A stretch of 64,000 nucleotides of DNA. It comes from Vibrio fortis. Lineage in GTDB: Bacteria; Pseudomonadota; Gammaproteobacteria; Enterobacterales; Vibrionaceae. A program made the position numbers and the translations under genes. How positions within the stretch are numbered: the stretch's first letter is position 1; the number at the start of each line of letters is the position of its first letter. The DNA lies in NCBI RefSeq assembly GCF_000695685.1, contig NZ_JFFR01000018.1, positions 166,390-230,389 on the forward strand. The letters are read 5' to 3'. Below are positions 19,206 through 27,678 of the stretch, in pieces. The notes beneath the pieces are model-generated. The model was given only the letters and a program-made list of their open reading frames with translations, ran no database searches and had not been told where the DNA came from.

Positions 19206-19701
19206 CTATGGGTTTACCCGTAGGTTAATTCCTTTGGAAACGGGATGATGGTTAAATATAACATTACACCTTATCCCATAGTGTTTACGACATGAAATAT
19301 CACGTAGTTTGGGTAACTAAATACCACAGAAAATCCAAAACCCTGGATTTTGCAACTACTTGCGTAAGGTTATACCAAAGTAACGCGAAGTTTACCTGGC
19401 GCTGAGATAAAGACGATAGGCTTTGATGGGGATCATTTGTATATGATGATTCCCTGAGTACAGCCTCTCGGAGGTCATGGGTAAACTAAAAAGCCATCGT
19501 CGCACCAAGTTCGAGAAAAATTCAGTTGGCTAAGTAAGATTTACTGGAAAGATAACATTGCTTCGTCGCCTGGTTAATTTGTCAGTTGCATAGGTGTAAA
19601 TCAAAAGTTGATAGCTAATTACGTTAGACATCAGGGCGAAAAGGATTCAAGTCAACTCCACGTTGGGCTGTAATAGTAAGTCCTCCGTGCATGTACAGGG
19701 G
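19206..19701 (+). mobile_element. Decayed IS200/IS605-type insertion sequence
   Basis: The element holds a broken TnpA gene (19292-19673). A hairpin lies at each end: CTATGGG TTTA CCCGTAG at 19206-19222, and CCTCCGTGCATGTACAGGGG at 19682-19701. Subterminal imperfect palindromes are what IS200/IS605 transposases recognise. No terminal inverted repeats or target duplications are expected for this family. The exact ends are uncertain. It separates wzc from the serotype-specific genes. Confidence 0.8.
19292..19673 (+). pseudogene. tnpA: IS200-type Y1 transposase TnpA, broken by frameshifts and stops
   Basis: The reading begins MKYHVVWVTKYHRKSK, then continues in other frames as YLRKVIPK, as PGAEIKTIGFDGDHLYMMIP, as YSLSEVMGKLKSH, as FSWLSKIYWKDNIA, and ends YVRHQGEKDSSQLHVGL before TAA at 19671. 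These segments are in the correct order for an IS200-type transposase. At least four frameshifts and internal stops break it. The HUH motif, normally HLH, reads HLY, so the metal-binding site is also damaged. It is certainly inactive. Confidence 0.88.
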
Positions 19702-19890
19702 TATCTATATTAAAAGCATGAGTTCGAAGATATCACCAGTAATCTGTTTTTTATCAAAAAACAACTGTTTGATTTTGAACGTCTTAACTGTTCATGATTT
19801 TTTAGTTGGTTTAAATGACAATCAATAACCCTATCATATTAGGTTTTTATTATTGGTTTATTAGGAATAATATACTCTCCAGGAGAAAAG
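19702..19890 (+). other. AT-rich gap upstream of the CDP-sugar genes
   Basis: No gene is seen. There is a short dyad around TATCAAAAAACAACTGTTTGA (about 19751-19771) and a good ribosome binding site (CCAGGAGAAAAG) before the next gene. It may hold a promoter for the serotype block, but none is convincing; readthrough from the wza operon is equally possible. Confidence 0.4.
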
Positions 19891-20667
19891 ATGAAAGCTG
19901 TAATTCTAGCCGGTGGTTTAGGAACTCGTTTGAGTGAAGAGACAGCAGTAAGGCCAAAACCTATGGTTGAAATCGGTGGTAAGCCTATTTTATGGCACAT
20001 TATGAAAATGTACTCTGTACATGGAATAAATGATTTTATTATATGCTGCGGTTATAAAGGTTATGTAATAAAAGAGTACTTCGCTAATTACTTCCTTCAT
20101 ATGTCAGATGTAACATTTAATATGAAAGATAATGAAATGGAAGTGCATCATAAACGCGCAGAGCCCTGGACTGTTACTTTAGTTGATACAGGTGATCACT
20201 CTATGACTGGTGGCCGATTGGGGCGTGTAGCTGAGTATGTAAAAGATGAGGAAGCATTTTGTTTTACATATGGAGATGGTGTCTCTGATATAAATATTAG
20301 TGAAAGTATTGCTTTTCATAAAAAACATGGGAAACAAGCTACTTTGACTGCGACCTTTCCTCCAGGTCGTTTTGGTGCTTTAGATATTCAAGAAGGAAAG
20401 GTTGAGAGTTTTAAAGAGAAACCGAAAGGTGATGGAGCTATGATTAATGGCGGCTTTTTTGTTTTGTCTCCTGAGGTATTAAAGCATATTGAAGGGGATG
20501 ATTGTACTTGGGAACAATATCCTCTAAATAAGTTAGCAGAAGATGGGCAGTTAATGGCTTATCAACATCACGGTTTTTGGCAGCCAATGGATACCTTGAG
20601 AGATAAGATACAACTTGAAGAGCTATGGGCTAACGGTGTAGCACCTTGGAAAACTTGGAGTAAATAA
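19891..20667 (+). CDS. rfbF: Glucose-1-phosphate cytidylyltransferase
   Basis: This enzyme (RfbF/DdhA) makes CDP-glucose from CTP and glucose 1-phosphate, the entry to CDP-deoxysugars. The 258 residues match the family. The N-terminal signature [18 protein letters not shown] and [19 protein letters not shown] are diagnostic, and YGDGVSDI carries the metal-binding aspartates. Its stop overlaps the start of the next gene (TAATG). It is the first gene of the AT-rich serotype block. Confidence 0.96.
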   Translation: MKAVILAGGLGTRLSEETAVRPKPMVEIGGKPILWHIMKMYSVHGINDFIICCGYKGYVIKEYFANYFLHMSDVTFNMKDNEMEVHHKRAEPWTVTLVDTGDHSMTGGRLGRVAEYVKDEEAFCFTYGDGVSDINISESIAFHKKHGKQATLTATFPPGRFGALDIQEGKVESFKEKPKGDGAMINGGFFVLSPEVLKHIEGDDCTWEQYPLNKLAEDGQLMAYQHHGFWQPMDTLRDKIQLEELWANGVAPWKTWSK

Positions 20668-21767
20668 TGTTTAATAATGTTTATAAAGATAAAACTGTGC
20701 TAGTTACCGGTCATACGGGCTTTAAAGGAAGTTGGTTAACTTGCTGGCTTCTAAAGTTAGGGGCTAGAGTAATCGGTGTATCTGATGTAGTCCCAACTAA
20801 ACCATCAATGTTTGAAGAAACAGGGCTAGAAGGAAAAATAGAACATTATTTTTGTGATATAGGGAGTCTTCAAGATATTAAAAAGATCATTCAAGATAGC
20901 AAGCCTGATTTCCTATTCCACTTGGCAGCTCAGCCTATTGTATCGGTATCTTATGAAAATCCAATAGAAACTATTAATACTAATGTGATGGGTACCGCCA
21001 ATATATTAGAATCTTTGAGGTGGATATCTAATAGTTGTACGGCAATTTTTATTACCTCAGATAAGTGCTATGAAAATGTAGAGTGGGAGTGGGGCTATAA
21101 AGAGACAGATGCTATTGGTGGAAAAGATATTTATAGTGGTTCGAAAGGAGCGGCCGAAGTGATATTCCACTCCTATCAACAGTCATTTTTTAATGGTCAA
21201 AATGAACATGTAAGACTTGCGACTGGCAGAGCTGGTAACGTTATAGGTGGAGGCGATTGGGCAAAAGATAGAATTGTAGTTGACTGCATGCGTAATTGGT
21301 CTCGTAAAGAAGTCGTTGAAATTAGAAGTCCAGCTTCTACAAGGCCATGGCAACATGTTCTTGAGCCTTTGAGCGGATATCTAGATTTAGGGCAGAAGTT
21401 AAGCTCTAATATTGAACTACATGGTGAATCTTTTAATTTTGGTCCAAGGGCTGAACAAAGCAGAAGTGTAATTGAATTACTTGAAGATTTGAGTAAGTAT
21501 TGGGAATTTGAAACTGTCGATGAGGCTTATAAAGTTACTGGAAATATTCCCTTTCATGAGGCTGGTCTATTAAAGCTAAACTGTGATAAAGCATTGTTCC
21601 ACTTAAAATGGGAAGCATGTTTAGATTACAAAGATTGTGTTGAATTTGTAAGTGAATGGTACTTTTCTTTTTATAATAAGGGATTAGATATGTATACAGA
21701 AACATTAGATCAGATATCGAAGTATGAAGAAAAAGCAGTGAAAAGAAGTATTGACTGGGCCATATAG
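20667..21767 (+). CDS. rfbG: CDP-glucose 4,6-dehydratase
   Basis: RfbG/DdhB converts CDP-glucose to CDP-4-dehydro-6-deoxyglucose. The 366-residue extended SDR has the NAD motif TGHTGFKGSW near residue 15, the catalytic pair Y156xxxK160 (YSGSKG), and the family segment RAGNVIGGGDWAKDRIVVD. It starts on the rfbF stop codon. The usual next enzymes for 3,6-dideoxysugars (the DdhC dehydratase and the DdhD reductase) are absent, so the 3-hydroxyl should remain. Confidence 0.95.
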   Translation: MFNNVYKDKTVLVTGHTGFKGSWLTCWLLKLGARVIGVSDVVPTKPSMFEETGLEGKIEHYFCDIGSLQDIKKIIQDSKPDFLFHLAAQPIVSVSYENPIETINTNVMGTANILESLRWISNSCTAIFITSDKCYENVEWEWGYKETDAIGGKDIYSGSKGAAEVIFHSYQQSFFNGQNEHVRLATGRAGNVIGGGDWAKDRIVVDCMRNWSRKEVVEIRSPASTRPWQHVLEPLSGYLDLGQKLSSNIELHGESFNFGPRAEQSRSVIELLEDLSKYWEFETVDEAYKVTGNIPFHEAGLLKLNCDKALFHLKWEACLDYKDCVEFVSEWYFSFYNKGLDMYTETLDQISKYEEKAVKRSIDWAI

Positions 21768-21776
21768 GATCATGAA

Positions 21777-22187
21777 ATGAAGGGTGTAAGTATAACAAAT
21801 CTCAAGCGCATATCTAATCCAAAAGGAGATATTCAACACGCGTTGAAATCTACAGAGGATGGTTTTACTAAATTTGGTGAAGCATATTTTACTCGTGTCG
21901 GTAAAGGCGATATTAAAGGCTGGAAAAAACATGAGAGAATGGAGTTGAATTTAGTTGTTCCTGTTGGTGCAGTCACCTTCTTTATTCATGATGAAACTAC
22001 AAAGGTGACAAAAAAAATACCTATAGGCGAAAAAAATTATGTTCGTCTAACTGTTGATGCTGGCTTATGGGTCGCATTTAGAGGTGACGATGATGGAGTT
22101 AACTTAGTATTAAATATCGCATCCATCGAGCACGACCCAGATGAATCGATTACAACAGATTTGGTCAACATACCCTTGGAATCATGA
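21777..22187 (+). CDS. RmlC-like cupin, probable NDP-4-keto-6-deoxyhexose epimerase
   Basis: The 136-residue protein is a short relative of dTDP-4-dehydrorhamnose 3,5-epimerase. It has the cupin strand pattern around GWKKHERMELNLVVPVGAVT and a possible catalytic histidine in KKHE. It is about 45 residues shorter than RmlC, so it may epimerise at one position or have another cupin role. It sits between the CDP-glucose dehydratase and a reductase with gaps of 9 and 0 bp, which suggests the substrate is CDP-4-dehydro-6-deoxyglucose. Family placement is from sequence character; position of epimerisation is not known. Confidence 0.65.
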   Translation: MKGVSITNLKRISNPKGDIQHALKSTEDGFTKFGEAYFTRVGKGDIKGWKKHERMELNLVVPVGAVTFFIHDETTKVTKKIPIGEKNYVRLTVDAGLWVAFRGDDDGVNLVLNIASIEHDPDESITTDLVNIPLES

Positions 22188-23066
22188 ATGAATATTGGAA
22201 TTACAGGTACAAATGGTCTTTTAGGGTCCGAGCTGTTAATTAAGGTTAGAGCCTGCGGATTAAAAGCAACCGTTTTGGACAGGTGCCGTTTTTTAATCAG
22301 CGATGGTTTAAAAAATGCAATTGAATATATCGATAGTTTAGGTTGTGATGTCGTTGTTCATTGCGCAGCGAATACTAATCTAGAGAGTTGTGAGATAAAT
22401 CCTCAAGACTGTTACAGTGACAACGTGATTCTCAGTGAACTTCTAGCAAATGCATGTCGACTGTTAAATGTTAAGTTTGTATTTATTAGTAGTACGGGGG
22501 TATATGGTAGCTCAAAAAAAACACCTTATCATGAATATGATGAATTGTTACCAACAACGGTACATCACAGATCAAAGATGTTAGCTGAAAACGCGATACT
22601 AAGTCAAAGCAATGATGCTCTTATTATTAGAACAGGATGGCTTTTTGGAGGTGATTTTAATCTACAAAAAAACTTTGTTGCCAACCGAATAAGAGAGGCT
22701 GTTCTTTCAGGTGGGGAAATTAAGTCAGATGGCACCCAGTATGGTAACCCGACATATGTTAAAGACGTATCCGATATTATAATAAAACTTGTATATGATG
22801 GTTGGGCGGGAGTTTTTAATTGTGTAAATACTGGGTCTACATCGAGATATGGTTACGTGAAAGAAATCATTAATTATGCAAAAATTGATGTCAATGTAGA
22901 GGCTGTCCATACCCCTTTTCCTCGTTTGGCGAAAGTGTCAGAAAATGAATCAGCAGTTAATCTAAAACTTTCTCGTATTGGTTTTAAGGGCATAAGGCCA
23001 TGGGAGGAAGGTTTAGATGAATATATAAGAAGTTCTACAGAGGATATAAAGAAGATATTTAACTAA
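22188..23066 (+). CDS. RmlD-like NDP-sugar 4-ketoreductase (SDR)
   Basis: The 292-residue extended SDR begins MNIGITGTNGLLGSELL and contains the sugar-nucleotide segments VFISSTGVYGSS and IIRTGWLFGGD, as in RmlD-type reductases. The likely role is reduction of the 4-keto group of a CDP-6-deoxyhexose after the cupin acts. The usual catalytic tyrosine of YxxxK is replaced: the motif reads H126-H-R-S-K130. The codons are clear (CAT CAC AGA TCA AAG). The gene abuts the previous stop. Comparable CDP-6-deoxyhexose pathways exist (for example 6-deoxy-L-altrose in Yersinia), so that kind of product is possible. Confidence 0.7.
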   Translation: MNIGITGTNGLLGSELLIKVRACGLKATVLDRCRFLISDGLKNAIEYIDSLGCDVVVHCAANTNLESCEINPQDCYSDNVILSELLANACRLLNVKFVFISSTGVYGSSKKTPYHEYDELLPTTVHHRSKMLAENAILSQSNDALIIRTGWLFGGDFNLQKNFVANRIREAVLSGGEIKSDGTQYGNPTYVKDVSDIIIKLVYDGWAGVFNCVNTGSTSRYGYVKEIINYAKIDVNVEAVHTPFPRLAKVSENESAVNLKLSRIGFKGIRPWEEGLDEYIRSSTEDIKKIFN

Positions 23067-23081
23067 TGATAGATAGTACTG

Positions 23082-24473
23082 ATGATAAAAAGTATTTTTA
23101 CAAATAGCTTTATTGTAAGCGCTCTGACGATATTACAATTTTTTGTAATGTTTTTGTCACAAGTAATGCTCGCAAGAATAATTGAGCCTGAAGTATTTGG
23201 TGTTTTTGCCATAATTACTGTTATATCTATGTTTTTTCATACGGCAAGTAATTTAAACTCTGATCGATATATTATAAGAGAGCAGGCAGACATTGAAAAA
23301 AAAATGGACGTCACGTTCACGATGGAGCTATTATGGAGTTTGACTATATTTATTATTGCTATCTTTATATTACCATTTGTACTTTTATGTATTGATCGGC
23401 AAGATATTTTGGTTTATTGCCAGGTTTACGTAATAGCTTGTCTGTTTAACCCATTTTCCAAACTTAAGTCTCTAATGGAAAAGGATGCGAGTTTTGTAAA
23501 ATCTAGTGTGCCGATGGTTTTTTCGTCGATAATTAGTTCTATCATCGCTATTGTTATGGCTAATCACGATGCTGGTTTATGGGCTTTGGTTGTATGGCGG
23601 TCTTTGAGTTATATCATTGAAGGCATAATTATATACGCTATTTCGGAATATAAACCTAGGTTAAAATTTGATATAGATATTATAAAAAAATCGCAAAGGT
23701 TTTCATATCCATTAACAATTGGCTTAATTGTCTCATTTGTATACGGTAATGTGGATTATATTATAATTGATAGGTTAATAGATGTTAATTCTGTTGGGTT
23801 TTATTGGCTAGCATATCAAACATCACATTATTTTTTAGCCATTAGAGGAAGCATTAATCGAGTTGTGTATCCTGCATTGTCAAGAATTGAAAGAAGTAAC
23901 GACAAAGAAATATTATTTGATAATGTGAATTTTATAACATGTTTTGTGTATATTATTCCAGTAATAGTAACGTTTTTTTTAGGTGACGAATTTATAGTAT
24001 ATGTATATGGTCAGGAATGGTCTGAATCTGTTATTTTGTTTAAGATTTTCATGTTGGTTGTTTTATTTAAGGCCGTTGCAAGTAGTGCAGGACCTCTTCT
24101 CCATATTAATGGGAACACGCGTAATGATCTGGAAGTTGCTCTAATTAACTTGATCCTTCTCCCTATTGCTATTTATATTATGGTTAAATATTATGGTGTT
24201 GTTGGAGCAGCCGTTGGGGTTGGAGTTATTAGTACATTTTCTGGATTTTATGTTTACCAGCGTTATGTTAAAGCAATTACAGGAAAAGGCTATTTTAGAT
24301 ACTTTGGCAAGCTGATTTTTATTTGCTCTGTAGTTTTCTTTTGGGATTTTTTATTTCATAGTGAATCTGTTCTTATAGGCTGTATTTATACTATAGTGGC
24401 AGTTACTTGCACCGTTCTTCTGTATTTTAAGAGACTTAAATACTTGCTTTCTGGGGTTAAAAGAGGGGTTTAA
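23082..24473 (+). CDS. wzx: Wzx-type polysaccharide flippase
   Basis: The 463-residue protein is almost entirely hydrophobic, with about 12 to 14 membrane segments and few charged loops. The start has the MOP-superfamily pattern of polysaccharide translocases (LSQVMLARIIEPEVFGVFAI). Wzx flips undecaprenyl-linked repeat units across the inner membrane. It is the only flippase candidate in the locus. The stop overlaps the next gene by one base (TAATG). I call it Wzx on topology and context. Confidence 0.88.
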   Translation: MIKSIFTNSFIVSALTILQFFVMFLSQVMLARIIEPEVFGVFAIITVISMFFHTASNLNSDRYIIREQADIEKKMDVTFTMELLWSLTIFIIAIFILPFVLLCIDRQDILVYCQVYVIACLFNPFSKLKSLMEKDASFVKSSVPMVFSSIISSIIAIVMANHDAGLWALVVWRSLSYIIEGIIIYAISEYKPRLKFDIDIIKKSQRFSYPLTIGLIVSFVYGNVDYIIIDRLIDVNSVGFYWLAYQTSHYFLAIRGSINRVVYPALSRIERSNDKEILFDNVNFITCFVYIIPVIVTFFLGDEFIVYVYGQEWSESVILFKIFMLVVLFKAVASSAGPLLHINGNTRNDLEVALINLILLPIAIYIMVKYYGVVGAAVGVGVISTFSGFYVYQRYVKAITGKGYFRYFGKLIFICSVVFFWDFLFHSESVLIGCIYTIVAVTCTVLLYFKRLKYLLSGVKRGV

Positions 24474-25666
24474 TGAGAGTTGTATATTACTCGGGGTCTT
24501 ACGACATAAATTCATTGGGTGCTACGAGAACTATAGACTTAATGATGGTTAAGAGCCTAGTTGAATTAGGTTATGAAGTTTGTTGGGTAGCTCGTGGCGC
24601 CCAAGATATTGTGGAATGTGAATTTTGGGATATTTCCTCATCTAGATTGAAAAGCTTTATCAGCAGATTAATTAATAAATTAGATAGAGAGTTATTTGGC
24701 AAGAGTATAAATGATATAGCGATTAAAGAGTTTATTAAATATGATGGTAAATTCGCGAAGCTAATAAATAGAGGTTTAGTCAAAGTAGATAGCAATACTA
24801 TAGTAATTGCTAGAAACGGAATGTCTCTAGAGTCATTTAAAGCTGCAAAAAATCATGGCGGAGTGACAGTTTTACATTCGCAATGGTTACATCCCTTAAG
24901 TCATAAAAACGCATTAACCTCAGTTTATAAAAAACTTAATATAAATAGTAAGCCCATTCCATTATCGAGGACTCAACGTCAATTGGAAGAGATTGCTATG
25001 GTCGACAAAGTATGGTCAATCTCCAGTCTGGTGTTTGAATCTTACCTTGAACATGGTTTTCAAGAAGATAAAATTATTAACTGTCCATTGGGTGTTGACC
25101 TTGATAAATATAAATATATAAAAAGTGATTCAAAGAGTAAAAAGGTTTCTATCGTTTTTGTTGGTAATGTAAATGCAGAAAAAGGCGTTCATGACTTATT
25201 TGAAGCTTGCTACCGTTTGGGTTGTGCAGGTAAAGAGTTCAAACTTGTTTTAAATGGTGCCCTTGCTCCCGACTTTAGGCCTATTTTTGATTGTTATAAA
25301 GCTAAGTTAGCAAGTCGATCTATTGAAATTGATCTATGTCCCGGTGACCCTTTAGATAGTTACACTAATGGTACTTTTTTCGTTTTACCCTCAATACATG
25401 AATCTTTTGGTCTAGTTGTATTGGAAGCTATGGCAAGTGGTTTACCTGTGATTGTTTCTAATAAAGTTGGGGCTAAAGATTGTGTCATAGATAAAAAAAA
25501 TGGATTTATATTTGATGTCGGTAATGTTGACGATCTAACCCAGTATATGTCAGAGTTGATCGATAACCCTAAAATGGTGTTGAGTATGGGAAATGAATCA
25601 TATCGTTTATCTAAGGGTTATAGCTGGTTAGAAATAACAAAAAAAATGATGGAGGAGTTGAATTAA
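24473..25666 (+). CDS. Glycosyltransferase, GT4-like (GT-B fold)
   Basis: The 397-residue protein ends in a GT-B nucleotide-binding domain with the EX7E pattern in HESFGLVVLEAMASGLPVI. The N-terminal half has a glycine-rich region (YSGSYDINSLGATRTIDLM) where the acceptor usually binds. It has no membrane segment and is likely peripheral. Donor and linkage cannot be told from sequence. It starts on the Wzx stop codon and is one base upstream of a GT2 gene. Confidence 0.85.
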   Translation: MRVVYYSGSYDINSLGATRTIDLMMVKSLVELGYEVCWVARGAQDIVECEFWDISSSRLKSFISRLINKLDRELFGKSINDIAIKEFIKYDGKFAKLINRGLVKVDSNTIVIARNGMSLESFKAAKNHGGVTVLHSQWLHPLSHKNALTSVYKKLNINSKPIPLSRTQRQLEEIAMVDKVWSISSLVFESYLEHGFQEDKIINCPLGVDLDKYKYIKSDSKSKKVSIVFVGNVNAEKGVHDLFEACYRLGCAGKEFKLVLNGALAPDFRPIFDCYKAKLASRSIEIDLCPGDPLDSYTNGTFFVLPSIHESFGLVVLEAMASGLPVIVSNKVGAKDCVIDKKNGFIFDVGNVDDLTQYMSELIDNPKMVLSMGNESYRLSKGYSWLEITKKMMEELN

Positions 25667-25667
25667 T

Positions 25668-26714
25668 ATGGGTGAAAATAAATTCAATTGTCTAATTGTC
25701 GTTTGTGCTTTTAATGAAGAAAAAAATATAAGTAGATGTATATCTTCAATATTTACGTCTATAAGTAAATCTAGATATAAGAGTTGTTTTTCTGTACTAT
25801 GCGTAAATAATTCATCGACAGATGATACTGGTGTATTAGTAAAAGAAATGTGTGAAGAATATGATAAGTTAAAATACTATAAAATAGAGCATGACTACTT
25901 ATGTGTTTCTCGAAATAGCTATCAGCATCTTATAGAGTTCGATTATATTGCATATGTTGACGCAGATGGCTATGTAGAAAATAATTATATAACTGAGTTG
26001 GGTGTATCAATCGAAAAGTATAGACCTGACATTTTATCTGGTCCTGTTTTGGAAGCAAGGGAAGGTAAGGAAAATATATTATGGCAACTTTATTACGATA
26101 GTAAACTTTATAATGAAGAAAACTACTTGATTGGGGCTAATATGGTTTTCAGTCGGAAACTATTAGATAAAGTTCAAGGTTTTCCTTCTATTTTTGAAGT
26201 TAGAGGAGATGAGTCTAGCTTACTTCTAAAAATTGAAAAGGAAAAGTTGGACTATCGTAGAATATTTAACGAAAAAATGGTTACGTTTAATAACTTCACT
26301 CAGTCTAAAAGTGAGTTTCTACGGACTCAGTACCATGACGGAAAGCGCTCATGTCAAATATCTAAAATCAGAGAAAAAAATCATTCTTTGAATGTTTTAC
26401 ACCGAACATGCAGTTTGATTTTTTTTGCTCTTGGTGTTTCTTTATTACCTTTGAACTATGCACTATCATTACTATCATTTTCACTTTCTATAGTACCCAC
26501 TATATTTCGTTTCCGCTCTTATTATAAATTAATGCTTGGTAAGGCTTTGTCTAATTTTTCTATAAGTTATGGGACGGTGGCATTAACAATCATTATGTCT
26601 AAGTTTATTTTCGACCTTGGATTTATATTGAAACTTATTAGAAACAGAGATAAACACGTTGAAGATATAAGTTCTTTTAGAGTGCCAATAATAGTCGAGA
26701 AGAAAAATGTATGA
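25668..26714 (+). CDS. Glycosyltransferase family 2 with C-terminal membrane segments
   Basis: The 348-residue protein begins with a GT-A domain: VVCAFNEEKNISRCI near the N-terminus and the metal-binding DADG motif near residue 98. A C-terminal hydrophobic region (about 245-320, two to three helices) anchors it to the membrane. It probably adds one sugar of the repeat unit. Its end overlaps the nucleotidyltransferase gene by 8 bp. Confidence 0.85.
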   Translation: MGENKFNCLIVVCAFNEEKNISRCISSIFTSISKSRYKSCFSVLCVNNSSTDDTGVLVKEMCEEYDKLKYYKIEHDYLCVSRNSYQHLIEFDYIAYVDADGYVENNYITELGVSIEKYRPDILSGPVLEAREGKENILWQLYYDSKLYNEENYLIGANMVFSRKLLDKVQGFPSIFEVRGDESSLLLKIEKEKLDYRRIFNEKMVTFNNFTQSKSEFLRTQYHDGKRSCQISKIREKNHSLNVLHRTCSLIFFALGVSLLPLNYALSLLSFSLSIVPTIFRFRSYYKLMLGKALSNFSISYGTVALTIIMSKFIFDLGFILKLIRNRDKHVEDISSFRVPIIVEKKNV

Positions 26715-27678
26715 TAAAAAATTAATTGAGTACTTTTCAAATATTCCAGAGATCGATTTTGTTATTGCGTATGGCAGCTATGGACGAGGAGAGGCAAGTT
26801 ATTTATTAGTTGATGGTAAACCAAAACTATATAATGATATAGATTTGATATTGATAACTAACTCCTCTGAAATTAAAAAAGAGAGTTTAGAGAAAGATTT
26901 AAAGAAAATCCTAAATGTTAGGTGGGTAGACATTTTATTTTGGACTGAAGAAGATTTTTCAAAAAAAAGAGATACGATTTTCTTTTATGATTTGATGTCG
27001 TCATATAAGGTCCTTAAAGGAAATCAAGATTACTTAGAAAAAATAACACATGATGTTAGTGATTTGAAAATTTCACCATTAGATGTTTATGATATGTTTG
27101 TAACGCGGTCTTGGTCATTGCTGTCATTATACGGCGACAATATCGATATTGACGAGAGTTTAGAGATGTTCCAGTCTTATCAGTGCGCCAAACTAATTAT
27201 TGCTATGACAGATTTTGCTTTGCTATCTAATGATTTATATACATCAAAAATTTCTGACAAACTTATCTTACTTAATTCATTAAAAGGCGACGAACTATGC
27301 AAAATAAGTCATTTGTCATATTTATTGAACCTTGCTATTGAAGTGAAAAATGACCCGAATTCTGAATCGCTAGTGAGATTTTTGAGAGATCAAAATGAGA
27401 TCAACCACCTGTCTGAACTCTACTACTATTTCTTTTTCAAATATTTGGAAAGTACTTTTGGATCTCATACTGATTTGGATCTTAGATTTAAACTAATTAA
27501 ATATAAAAGGTTTTTAATTTCCCTTTCTAAGAGTATTTTAAAATTTAATAGCTCGCCCATAAAAAGTTCTCTTTATAGGGATAGTGTTTTGACTTTGACA
27601 GATGAATTGAAAGATATTAAACACTGTGATAAATATTGTACAGATAGAGTTAATTGGACGTTAAATAGAATTTTATGA
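26707..27678 (+). CDS. Nucleotidyltransferase of the polymerase-beta superfamily (unusual in a capsule locus)
   Basis: The 323-residue protein has an N-terminal minimal nucleotidyltransferase fold: YGSYGRGEAS (G23, S24), NDIDLILI (D44 and D46) and a third carboxylate D75 in RWVDILFW. All three catalytic acids are intact. An insert of about a dozen residues separates the GS and DxD motifs. The C-terminal two thirds is helical and unrecognised. Family members transfer a nucleoside monophosphate to antibiotics, proteins or small molecules; the substrate here is unknown. It overlaps the GT2 gene upstream by 8 bp and the phosphodiesterase-like gene downstream by 4 bp (ATGA), so all three are translationally coupled. 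Confidence 0.78.
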   Translation: MYDKKLIEYFSNIPEIDFVIAYGSYGRGEASYLLVDGKPKLYNDIDLILITNSSEIKKESLEKDLKKILNVRWVDILFWTEEDFSKKRDTIFFYDLMSSYKVLKGNQDYLEKITHDVSDLKISPLDVYDMFVTRSWSLLSLYGDNIDIDESLEMFQSYQCAKLIIAMTDFALLSNDLYTSKISDKLILLNSLKGDELCKISHLSYLLNLAIEVKNDPNSESLVRFLRDQNEINHLSELYYYFFFKYLESTFGSHTDLDLRFKLIKYKRFLISLSKSILKFNSSPIKSSLYRDSVLTLTDELKDIKHCDKYCTDRVNWTLNRIL

